From Krumholzibacterium sp965370495 (GTDB lineage: Bacteria; Krumholzibacteriota; Krumholzibacteriia; Krumholzibacteriales; Krumholzibacteriaceae): 23,371 bases of DNA. Every line of letters starts with the position of its first letter. Position 1 is the first letter of the stretch. Both the position numbers and the translations under genes were made by a program. The notes beneath the pieces were generated by a model. That model was not told where the DNA came from and made no database searches. It saw only the letters and a program-made list of their open reading frames with translations. Positions 16,773 to 23,371 of this stretch are shown here, one piece after another. Location of the stretch: NCBI GenBank assembly GCA_965370495.1, contig CBDUUV010000032.1:1-23371 (forward strand), in the 5' to 3' direction.

Positions 16773-16804
16773 AAGGAATAGCGCGTCCCGGTACGCTATT
16801 CCTT
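16773..16804 (-). terminator. Strong hairpin over the cupin gene stop codon
   Basis: AAGGAATAGCG (16773-16783) and CGCTATTCCTT (16794-16804) form a perfect 11-bp stem with a 10-base loop. On the minus strand the 5' arm contains the TAG stop of the cupin gene. A separate 12-bp palindrome TGCACGCGTGCA (16762-16773) follows directly. No T-run follows, so it may be a 3'-end stabiliser or Rho-type end. Confidence 0.45.
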
Positions 16805-17332
16805 ATCGGGTACAGCGACTGGTTTGGATTTCATTTCTCCATATGGCACCCCGTCTTTGCCCATCTGCCCGGGTTTGGGTGTCTTGATAATTACGAATGT
16901 AGCATTTGATTGGGACTTGTTTTCAATATTCATCAATGTTTTGAAGGCGACCGGAACGAGGTCGCCTTTCTTTGCAGTAATATCCTTTCCGGACATATTG
17001 ATAACTACTTCACCGTCCAGGATGATGATATGTACATTGGAATTCGCATTGTGCCGGGGAACCATTTGCCCTGGTTGCAACGCTACCTGCATCATTAACA
17101 AGTAATTCTCGTCAACAAGCTTTCTTTTGCCCATTCCGCTATCACTGTATGGTGCCCCTGCTAAAAGATTTTCGGTTTTCCTGGCCTCCTCTGACTGGAT
17201 TGTAATACACGCAACACACAAAAACATTATCGCAAACGCAGCAACATACAGTTTCTTCACTTTGTCTTTTTCTTTTCTTTTTAAATCCTGATAGGGGGGG
17301 GCGTGGTTCACCCGCTTGTCCCCTTTAAACAT
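16796..17332 (-). CDS. Exported cupin-domain protein
   Basis: Small protein with a single cupin barrel (about residues 75-160). The conserved segments are QPGQMVPRHNANSNVHIIILDGEV and KKGDLVPV; only some of the usual metal-binding His residues are present (His94 and His101 in this numbering). A hydrophobic stretch VKKLYVAAFAIMFLCVAC before it looks like a signal or lipoprotein-like signal. Three starts are possible: ATG 17332, which overlaps the upstream stop (ATGTTTAA) and suggests coupling; GTG 17311, with AAGGGGA seven bases upstream; and GTG 17260, which gives the neatest signal peptide (154 residues). A run of eight C residues (17301-17294) lies between the first two starts and the third. 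Function unknown; cupins of this kind often bind a metal or small ligand in the envelope. Confidence 0.75.
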   Translation of the reverse strand: MFKGDKRVNHAPPYQDLKRKEKDKVKKLYVAAFAIMFLCVACITIQSEEARKTENLLAGAPYSDSGMGKRKLVDENYLLMMQVALQPGQMVPRHNANSNVHIIILDGEVVINMSGKDITAKKGDLVPVAFKTLMNIENKSQSNATFVIIKTPKPGQMGKDGVPYGEMKSKPVAVPDKE

Positions 17333-17741
17333 CTTTTGTTCCGCACTTCTCGGACAACATTTCCGAAGTCAGCGTCTTCAGACTCAGCACGTGCAGCGTG
17401 ACTCCCACCCCAACCAACAATAACAGAACGCGTACAACCAGGACGCTGATTACCCCTATAGCCGTATAACCAAGAGTACCCCAGAGCAGCAGGAGGATCA
17501 CAACTTTGGCACGCCTTGTAATTGCCTTATGTTCCCGGTAGTTCCTGATGTAAGGACCAAACCATTTGTGCGTGACAAGCCACCGATAGAGTCTGTCCGA
17601 GCTCCGAATAAAACAGGCAGCCGCCAATAGCAGAAAAGGCGTGGTCGGCAACAGCGGAAGGAAAATACCCGCAGTGGCCAGCCCGACTAACAGAACACCG
17701 GCAGATATGAATAGCCCTTTACGCAGAGATCGCTTAACCAT
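17325..17741 (-). CDS. DUF454 / YbaN-family small inner-membrane protein
   Basis: A 138-residue membrane protein of the YbaN (DUF454) family. The family signature LPLLPTTPFLLLAAACF lies near residue 35, followed by RSSDRLYRWLVTHKWFGPYIRNY. Hydrophobic segments cover about residues 10-50 and 80-120. The biochemical role of the family is unknown. It is the first gene of the minus-strand series with the cupin, dehydrogenase and methyltransferase genes; its stop codon overlaps the most upstream start of the cupin gene. No clear promoter could be chosen in the 215-base gap before it. Confidence 0.88.
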   Translation of the reverse strand: MVKRSLRKGLFISAGVLLVGLATAGIFLPLLPTTPFLLLAAACFIRSSDRLYRWLVTHKWFGPYIRNYREHKAITRRAKVVILLLLWGTLGYTAIGVISVLVVRVLLLLVGVGVTLHVLSLKTLTSEMLSEKCGTKDV

Positions 17742-17956
17742 TATTCACTTCTCTACTCAAAGCGCCTTTACAACTACATTCCATACTCACTCTTGAAAAC
17801 ATCTTTGTAACTTCTATTCCAACAGTTGAACTTTTATTGTCTGACAGGAAACTACCACTTTTTATCATTTTCGTCAAACACCCTCATTTTTCGGTCAGAT
17901 ATAACGTTCCTCCCCCCTGATATCCGTTTGCTTATGCAGCAGATATCAGCCTTATT

Positions 17957-19336
17957 CTATAATCCCGGAAAATGGTTTGAAACAATCCATGTGTATGAAT
18001 GGATGATAAACAGCAGGACAAGTGAAACCAGTATCTTCGTTTTTCCTTTCATCCTTTCGCTCTTCAGTACATTGTATCCGGTAAATATCGAGAAAGGGAT
18101 AGATACATTCGCGAACATATTCCAGTCATTGTAGACGCCCAGCCTGGCTTCCCAGACAAATATATACCCCATCATGAATACGCACGCGATCGCCAGGTAA
18201 ATATTGAAATTGTCCCACTTTATCAAGCCGAACAGGAGCAGGGGAACGATAAGGATCAGGGCTGGAACCAGGAGAAACAACAGATTGATAATCTTCAGAT
18301 AGTAATAAACCGACGGCCTGGCAAACATGCGGAATATATGGCCTCCATGGCCAAAAGCATGGCTTTGCCAGAAAAGATCTCTGATCGGAAGATGATTGAA
18401 GTGGAAAAACAACAAGGTAAGACCAACAATAAGTACAAAGCTCGCAATGCCGGACCACATCTCCCTGTAACGACGTTTTTTCAACTCGAGCCAGTAGAGA
18501 AATATCAGGGAAGGCAATAAAAACCCGGCGAGAAGGTGGAATGTCATGGCAACCGCAAGTATCGATGATGGCAGGGCTATGTGCCGCTTGCCCCTGATAC
18601 AGGCAAGTGAAAAACAAAAGTACAAAAGGATAAACACTGCCGTTAATGTATAATTCTCCACATCACCGAAAAAGATCTGCATATACCCGCCGCTCACGAT
18701 TATGAGGAACAGCCCCAGCGGATTCAACGGCAGGAGTCTCCGGCAGAATCGAAGAAGAAAGAAGATAAATACCCCTCCCGCTATCGATGACAACACCTGG
18801 TAAGAAAATGTGACGCTCCATCCAAAAAAACGATTCGTGTAGTACCAGAAACGGGAATGCACGTATAGTTCCCACATCTCATCATGTGTCACATGGGCTC
18901 CATTAACTGCTACATCCCTGTGGAATTTCTCTGTAAAGGCCAGGCCGTCATAGTTGATAAAATTGTTTCTCAACAGAAGAAAAACCGTAACGCATAATAG
19001 CCCGAAAACGATTATATATATTGTCTTTGAGAAAAAGGCTTTCTGGACTCTTCCAACCAGAACGCCCACCTGGTGATCGAACTTTCTGAATAAAAGAAAG
19101 GACAAGATAATGACACACAATATGATGACAACATATCTTGCGCCTATAGAGCTTAATTGATTGAATCCGAAGGGGTCATAGCGTACCGAATCGAAATGCG
19201 GCAAAACAAAACCGGCGATAATGAGCGACACGGCGTAGGCTGAGAATATTACCGAGCAGAAAGCCCACCTGGCGCCATCACACCAGAGATGTTTTGCAGC
19301 TCTTTTGATCACAGCAGTTTCTATGACAATTTTCAT
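17957..19336 (-). CDS. Multi-pass membrane protein, GT-C-like, unknown substrate
   Basis: A roughly 460-residue protein with about ten to twelve hydrophobic segments and a large loop after the early helices containing NYDGLAF and THDEMWELYVHSRFWYY. The acidic residues and Trp/Tyr-rich loop recall GT-C glycosyltransferases that use polyprenyl-linked sugars, but I cannot name the family. The frame can be read from GTG 19462, yet a strong promoter lies inside that extension (19405-19377). The start must therefore be downstream of it: ATG 19336 or the ATG three codons before (19345). It is monocistronic; the next minus-strand gene begins 215 bases later. Confidence 0.75.
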   Translation of the reverse strand: MKIVIETAVIKRAAKHLWCDGARWAFCSVIFSAYAVSLIIAGFVLPHFDSVRYDPFGFNQLSSIGARYVVIILCVIILSFLLFRKFDHQVGVLVGRVQKAFFSKTIYIIVFGLLCVTVFLLLRNNFINYDGLAFTEKFHRDVAVNGAHVTHDEMWELYVHSRFWYYTNRFFGWSVTFSYQVLSSIAGGVFIFFLLRFCRRLLPLNPLGLFLIIVSGGYMQIFFGDVENYTLTAVFILLYFCFSLACIRGKRHIALPSSILAVAMTFHLLAGFLLPSLIFLYWLELKKRRYREMWSGIASFVLIVGLTLLFFHFNHLPIRDLFWQSHAFGHGGHIFRMFARPSVYYYLKIINLLFLLVPALILIVPLLLFGLIKWDNFNIYLAIACVFMMGYIFVWEARLGVYNDWNMFANVSIPFSIFTGYNVLKSERMKGKTKILVSLVLLFIIHSYTWIVSNHFPGL

Positions 19337-19376
19337 AGCTGTCATATCCCGGTATCCGAAACGATCTGCCTGGAGC

Positions 19377-19405
19377 ATTGTACCACAGCTATGACGACTC
19401 TTCAA
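19377..19405 (-). promoter_or_regulatory. Sigma70-type promoter of the GT-C-like membrane protein gene
   Basis: On the minus strand TTGAAG (19405-19400) and TACAAT (19382-19377) are separated by exactly 17 bases. Transcription would begin near 19370, about 35 bases before the chosen ATG. This rules out the longer GTG start. Confidence 0.65.
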
Positions 19406-19490
19406 TATCAATAAACCGGAAAACAAATTCAAATATGTTTCCGGGCGAAGACCTGGCTTCACGCATCATATTTCCCTTCCGCTTCCGCCC

Positions 19491-19519
19491 TTGACACGCG
19501 CGACGATGTATTGCAGGAT
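19491..19519 (+). promoter_or_regulatory. Candidate promoter of the acyl-CoA synthetase operon
   Basis: A perfect TTGACA (19491-19496) is followed after 17 bases by CAGGAT (19514-19519), which keeps only the A, A and T at positions 2, 5 and 6. Transcription would start near 19526, still upstream of the TTG start at 19559. Confidence 0.4.
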
Positions 19520-19558
19520 GACGCGGGTAAGTACCTGCTTTTTTCACGGGAGGAAAGA

Positions 19559-20923
19559 TTGGATTTCCGGACCATTTTCGAACCAGAGACGATGGCTGTT
19601 ATCGGCGTATCTCAGAACAACGAGAGACACCCTGCCAACGTCATATACAACAAGAACTATTTCAGATATCCTGTAAAGGTCTATGCCGTCAACCCGAAGG
19701 GTGGAGAATACTACAAACAGAAAGTATACAGGAAGATAGGCGATATCCCGGAGAAAATAGATCTGGCGGTCATCGCCGTGCGCGCGGAACATGTACCCTC
19801 CGTCCTCGAGGAATGCGTCGAGAAATGGATCGGAGGAGCGGCTGTTATCTCTGGCGGTTTCGCGGAAACCGGACGCAGCGACCTCACAGACAAATTGCTG
19901 AAAATCGCAGGCGAAGCCGATTTCCCGATCATCGGCCCGAACTGCCTTGGAATATACTCACCTTCCTACGTAGATTCCTTTTTCCTGCCAAGCGAGAGGA
20001 TGGTTCGCCCGGGAAATGGAAACATTGCCATAGTCAGCCAGAGCGGAGGCATACTGGTCGACCAGATGGTTAAGTTCGCAAGCCAGGGCATCGGTCTTTC
20101 AAGAGCGATAAGTATCGGCAACAAGGCGGCCGTCGACGAGCTCGACCTTCTGAAGTTCTTCGCGAGAGATGAAATGACCGATGTAATAGCTTTCTATATA
20201 GAGGGATTCAGCCCGGGTTCGGGCAGAGAATTTGCTCTTGCCGCCAACCGGTGCCCCAAGCCCGTGATCGTTATGAAAGCCGGAAAAAGTGAGGCGGGTA
20301 CGCGGGCAGTGGCAAGCCATACGGCAGCGATCGCGGGCGACTACGCGGTATTCAACTCCGTGATGAAACAGTTTGGAATAGTCGAAGCTGCCGATGAATA
20401 CGAGATGGTCTCTTTCTGCGAATCACTCAGCTGTTACCCGACTTCGATCAAAGGCCGCGTGGGAATCATAACAGCGAGTGGAGGCCACGGTGCTATAGCA
20501 GTTGACCGATGCATCAGGTCAGGACTGGAAGTTCCAACTCTTTCTGACGGGGCCCAGGAAAGGATCCGGGGAAAACTGTCCGGCAGCATTCAGCTGATAG
20601 CCTCACTCGACAACCCGCTGGACCTGACGGGGAGCGCGCGGGACGATGACTTCATCGCCGCAGCCCGCCAACTCAGCAGGCTTGACGATCTGGACTGCGT
20701 GCTGATGCTTCTTCTGCCTTATATCCCCGAAGTTACGTCCGATGTCGGAGCAAGGCTCGGCCAGATCTACCAGGAAGAAGGCAAACCGATAATCGCCTAC
20801 GTCCCCCATGTGGATAAGTACAAGATGATAATAGAGGGTTTTCAGCTCAACAACGTGCCGGTGGCACATTCGATAGACGGAGCTGTACTTATGGTCGAGG
20901 CCATGAAAAGGTGTACTAGATGA
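19559..20923 (+). CDS. ADP-forming acyl-CoA (acetyl-CoA) synthetase, alpha subunit
   Basis: Alpha subunit of an NDP-forming acyl-CoA synthetase, which turns acyl-CoA, ADP and phosphate into acid, CoA and ATP, a substrate-level phosphorylation step. The CoA-binding Rossmann domain covers about residues 1-130 (AVIGVSQN, YAVNPKG, PNCLG). Two succinyl-CoA-ligase-like domains follow. The phosphohistidine is seen as His254 in ASHTAAIAGDY, preceded by the SQSGG loop near residue 160. I chose TTG 19559 because GGGAGG lies 5 bases upstream and it gives the usual family N-terminus (DFRTIFEPETMAVIG); reading from TTG 19511 adds 16 unlikely residues. Length of about 454 fits the separate alpha subunit (domains 1, 2 and 5) of archaeal-type ACD. 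The stop overlaps the beta-subunit start (ATGA). In Pyrococcus the equivalents are called acdA and acdB. Confidence 0.9.
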   Translation: MDFRTIFEPETMAVIGVSQNNERHPANVIYNKNYFRYPVKVYAVNPKGGEYYKQKVYRKIGDIPEKIDLAVIAVRAEHVPSVLEECVEKWIGGAAVISGGFAETGRSDLTDKLLKIAGEADFPIIGPNCLGIYSPSYVDSFFLPSERMVRPGNGNIAIVSQSGGILVDQMVKFASQGIGLSRAISIGNKAAVDELDLLKFFARDEMTDVIAFYIEGFSPGSGREFALAANRCPKPVIVMKAGKSEAGTRAVASHTAAIAGDYAVFNSVMKQFGIVEAADEYEMVSFCESLSCYPTSIKGRVGIITASGGHGAIAVDRCIRSGLEVPTLSDGAQERIRGKLSGSIQLIASLDNPLDLTGSARDDDFIAAARQLSRLDDLDCVLMLLLPYIPEVTSDVGARLGQIYQEEGKPIIAYVPHVDKYKMIIEGFQLNNVPVAHSIDGAVLMVEAMKRCTR

Positions 20924-21615
20924 TAGACAAAAAAATCGTATCGATCCTTGAAAAATCGAAAAGCAATGGATGGGTCCTCGAACCTGACGCGTTGAGTATA
21001 TTAAAACTTGCCGGGCTGGATGTACCGGAATATACATTCGCGGAAACCGCCGCGGATGCGATCGCGTTCGCCGGAAAATACGGTTATCCTGTAGTTGCCA
21101 AAGTTGTCTCACCCGAAATCCTTCACAAATCCGATGTCGGCGGAGTAGCTCTCGGCCTGGATAATGATGACAGCCTCAAGGAGGCATTCGATCGTTTCAG
21201 CAGAATGAACAGGTTCAAGGGAATGGTAGTCGCAAAGATGCTGAGCGGTACCGAGCTTATAATCGGGGCAAAAAACGACGCCCAGTTCGGCCCCGTGATA
21301 CTAATGGGCATCGGCGGCGTAGGTGTCGAAATATACAAGGACACGGCGATAAGAATGGCTCCGCTGAAAGAAAAAGATGTTGTTTCGATGGTGTCCGACA
21401 TAAAGGGGCACAAGCTCATCGAAGGGTTCCGCGGATCTCAACCCGTGGACATGGAAAGCCTTGCCTCCATGCTTATCGGTTTTTCAAATCTCGCCATGAA
21501 ACTCAAGCCGTATATCGAATCGATCGATCTCAACCCTGTAATATGCAGCGGCTCGAGATGCGTGATCGCCGATGCCCGGATAATCCTTCAGGATGGTATT
21601 TCCAAACTCGAATGA
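20920..21615 (+). CDS. ADP-forming acyl-CoA synthetase, beta (ATP-grasp) subunit
   Basis: A 231-residue ATP-grasp protein, the beta subunit partner of the gene before it. The ATP-grasp fold starts with LKLAGLDVPEY and PVVAKVVSPEILHKSDVGGV. His69 in ILHKSD is the second phosphohistidine site described for ACD enzymes. GPVILMGIGG and the late SIDLNPVI motif complete the nucleotide- and metal-binding site. The length matches the separate beta subunit of archaeal ACD rather than the fused bacterial form. It overlaps the alpha gene by four bases (ATGA), which indicates coupled translation and an equimolar complex. Its stop lies only 4 bases from the stop of the converging gene on the other strand, so no separate terminator fits between them. 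Confidence 0.92.
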   Translation: MIDKKIVSILEKSKSNGWVLEPDALSILKLAGLDVPEYTFAETAADAIAFAGKYGYPVVAKVVSPEILHKSDVGGVALGLDNDDSLKEAFDRFSRMNRFKGMVVAKMLSGTELIIGAKNDAQFGPVILMGIGGVGVEIYKDTAIRMAPLKEKDVVSMVSDIKGHKLIEGFRGSQPVDMESLASMLIGFSNLAMKLKPYIESIDLNPVICSGSRCVIADARIILQDGISKLE

Positions 21616-21619
21616 TTAT

Positions 21620-23371
21620 CTACTTCATCAGAATAGTCCTGTTTTCTGAATCAAGCTCCTCGAGCAGCAGGGCGCGAAGAGCTGGCCACATCCCGGGTTG
21701 AACGACCGGAATCCCGAGTGTCAACTCGCGGTCGATCACTATCCATCCATCTTCCCTCTCGACTCTGAGAGCAAAAGCCCCCGCTTCATTTTCGATCCCG
21801 CGTGCTTCAGGCAGAAAAATGATCTCACGTTCTCCGGCTTTCAATCGCAGCCGAACCCGTTGCGCCATCTTTCCCGGAAGGATTACCGGTGTTCCCCGGT
21901 GTTCATGATACATACGCAGATCCGAAGGCAGACTGGCCATAATACCTCCAGTCGGATCTCCAGCCATGATACGCGTACGGCCTCGATCATCGGCCTCAAT
22001 ACCCTCTAATGCCAGGTCGAACCCGGCCGTAACCCGGCGTCTATGGAAAAACTCCAGGTTGTAGTTGTCTACACTCGCTCCCTGAAGCACAGACCCCGCA
22101 ATACTTTTTATGATTGCAATCGCTTCCCCGCGTAATCCCGCCATTTCGTCATAGGGGCAAAATATTCCATCCGCGTCAACGAACCCTCTTCCGAACCAGC
22201 CACCTTTCCCATCCGGTTCCAGTGTCAGGATCAGCTCGAACCTGCAGATACCTTCCGGGCCATATGGGGCTGGATACATCCCCGGAGAAGTTCCTGACGC
22301 CGGCTTCCATACAACCCGCCCGTAAAACGGGCGGGAACCGTTGGTCAGTGTTCCATCCACCGGGTCGTAGATCGCCTGCACTCCCACGCCACTGACAAAA
22401 ACACCGATCCCTTCGAAGCGTGAGAGGCCGGGAATACCCGGATCGATTCCGGAAAGGCCAGAGGACCTGTAAACGGGTTCCGCGTTCAGCCCGCTTTCAC
22501 GAAACAGCGCCGCCGCAAACACGGCCCTGTCCAGGCCGTGACCGTATGCGGTCTTATATGTTCTTACCGCGGGCCGTGGAGAAAAGATCCAGAACCGCGA
22601 ATCGTAGTGAATGCATCGTGTGTACTCATTTATAAGCCCGGCAATCCGTACGGCCTTCGACGCCTGGCTCGGTTCATGTCTTACGCGCGCGGCAAGGGTA
22701 TCGGCAATCGCGTCACTGAGCACGGCGGCTTTATCGAAGCTCGATATAATCCTGTCCCCAAGAGCATTCCAGTCCTTCCATGTCGACCATACCACGTACG
22801 GGGCACAGGCTGAAGGATTCGAGATGCGAGGCGATCCCAGGCGGCCTGGATTATCCATCTTCCAGGTGTACTCCCTCATCCGGCCGTTACTACCACTGAT
22901 CTCCGGTTCAGGAGCACCGTTCCCGGAGCTGAAAGCTGGAACTTCGCCGGCGGGAAGGCTGAGAGTGAACTCAACCAGGACAGCGGGGTCGTCTTGCGCG
23001 AAAATCCAGAGGCCGTCTGCTCCCCCTTCTGCTCCCGCCTTTTCCGTGATCTCGTAGAGTGTCTCCATGATGCACGGGATCTCGACCCCTTCGTGCAACA
23101 GCATCGTTTCCCGCATGTTTGTATAATCGTCGGCCAGGGCCAGCGCGAAAGGCAGCGTCTCGACAACGGCTACAGGGCTCACTCCTGACATATCCGGCCA
23201 CCATTTGTCGTCCATCCATGTCCTCAGAACATCGACACTCAGAGTAGAAGCGGCCGAGTTCCAGGGTATTCTCAGGTCAGCGTAACCACCGATACCAACA
23301 CTGGTCCCGATCCAGACGATACGATGGACCCACGTCCGCAGGTCCCCGTTGTCCAGGATGGAAACATGTCT
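21620..23371 (-). CDS. DUF3857 / transglutaminase-like domain protein, truncated by window edge
   Basis: The frame is open to the right edge, so the start is outside; an internal ATG at 23215 is not the real start. The 52 codons before it (including DNGDLRTWVHRIVWI and LRIPWNSAASTLSVDV) look like the DUF3857 N-terminal domain. The middle (about 22,800-22,300) matches the transglutaminase-like domain that usually follows DUF3857, including the YVVWSTWKDW segment and TYKTAYGHGLDRAVFAAALFRE. In active members the latter reads GDCKDKA, with the Cys as nucleophile. Here the Cys is replaced by Gly (codon 22537-22535). The FNH-type His is not evident either (RFEGIGVFV), while YDPVDG keeps the Asp. 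The C-terminal part resembles DUF3858. A signal peptide, if any, is outside the window. It is probably an exported, catalytically dead member; its function is unknown. Confidence 0.8.
   Translation of the reverse strand, partial: RHVSILDNGDLRTWVHRIVWIGTSVGIGGYADLRIPWNSAASTLSVDVLRTWMDDKWWPDMSGVSPVAVVETLPFALALADDYTNMRETMLLHEGVEIPCIMETLYEITEKAGAEGGADGLWIFAQDDPAVLVEFTLSLPAGEVPAFSSGNGAPEPEISGSNGRMREYTWKMDNPGRLGSPRISNPSACAPYVVWSTWKDWNALGDRIISSFDKAAVLSDAIADTLAARVRHEPSQASKAVRIAGLINEYTRCIHYDSRFWIFSPRPAVRTYKTAYGHGLDRAVFAAALFRESGLNAEPVYRSSGLSGIDPGIPGLSRFEGIGVFVSGVGVQAIYDPVDGTLTNGSRPFYGRVVWKPASGTSPGMYPAPYGPEGICRFELILTLEPDGKGGWFGRGFVDADGIFCPYDEMAGLRGEAIAIIKSIAGSVLQGASVDNYNLEFFHRRRVTAGFDLALEGIEADDRGRTRIMAGDPTGGIMASLPSDLRMYHEHRGTPVILPGKMAQRVRLRLKAGEREIIFLPEARGIENEAGAFALRVEREDGWIVIDRELTLGIPVVQPGMWPALRALLLEELDSENRTILMK

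Noticed and set aside
17917..17949. Inverted repeat CTGATATC / GATATCAG with a 17-base loop downstream of the GT-C-like gene, considered as a terminator.
   Set aside because: The stem is short, AT-rich and has a long loop, and a G-run rather than a T-run follows on the minus strand. I could not support a terminator call.

Overview
The window looks like a piece of chromosome from a Gram-negative-type bacterium of the FCB group, in the style of Krumholzibacteriota, Eisenbacteria or Latescibacterota. The clues are a secreted protein ending in a Por/FlgD-like sorting domain with the typical YPNPFNPTT motif, an OmpA-like lipoprotein, several signal peptides, and a tmRNA whose tag reads ANDNLALAA. 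The phylum is an inference from these family styles, not a measurement. Base composition is near 50% GC by eye, with the first kilobase more AT-rich.

Layout. (1) 1-1100: the 3' part of a tyrosine recombinase gene that runs off the left edge and points at the 3' end of a tmRNA gene (ssrA, 1112-1466, minus strand). This is the usual arrangement of an integrative element inserted at ssrA; the element body would lie to the left, outside the window. (2) 1745-4483: a secreted S9-family prolyl-oligopeptidase-type peptidase with an extra C-terminal domain. (3) 4782-8854: a tight three-gene operon for a surface glycan or lipid-linked sugar process. It holds a cellulose-synthase-like GT2 enzyme with two C-terminal PilZ-like (c-di-GMP) modules, a GT-C-like multi-pass membrane protein and a small secreted protein of unknown family. 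(4) 12026-8975 (minus): an OmpA-like peptidoglycan-binding lipoprotein followed by a large secreted beta-propeller protein. (5) 12433-14736: a secreted protein with a C39-like cysteine peptidase module and a C-terminal sorting domain, behind a good sigma70-type promoter overlapped by an inverted repeat. (6) 17741-14786 (minus): a DUF454/YbaN membrane protein, a cupin protein, an alanine-dehydrogenase-like oxidoreductase and an isoprenylcysteine-methyltransferase-like membrane enzyme. (7) 19336-17957 (minus): a multi-pass GT-C-like membrane protein with its own strong promoter. (8) 19559-21615: the alpha and beta subunits of an ADP-forming acyl-CoA (acetyl-CoA) synthetase, overlapping by ATGA. 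(9) 21620 to the right edge (minus): a DUF3857/transglutaminase-like protein, cut by the window, that appears to have lost its catalytic Cys and His.

Most of the window is envelope and secretion biology plus one energy-conserving enzyme. The strongest candidate for an undescribed system is the PilZ-tandem glycosyltransferase operon: a c-di-GMP-controlled synthase without the usual BcsB, BcsZ and BcsC partners, paired with a GT-C enzyme and a small exported protein. The ssrA-linked integrase marks the edge of an element that would be worth following to the left. No CRISPR array, rRNA, tRNA or insertion sequence was seen.
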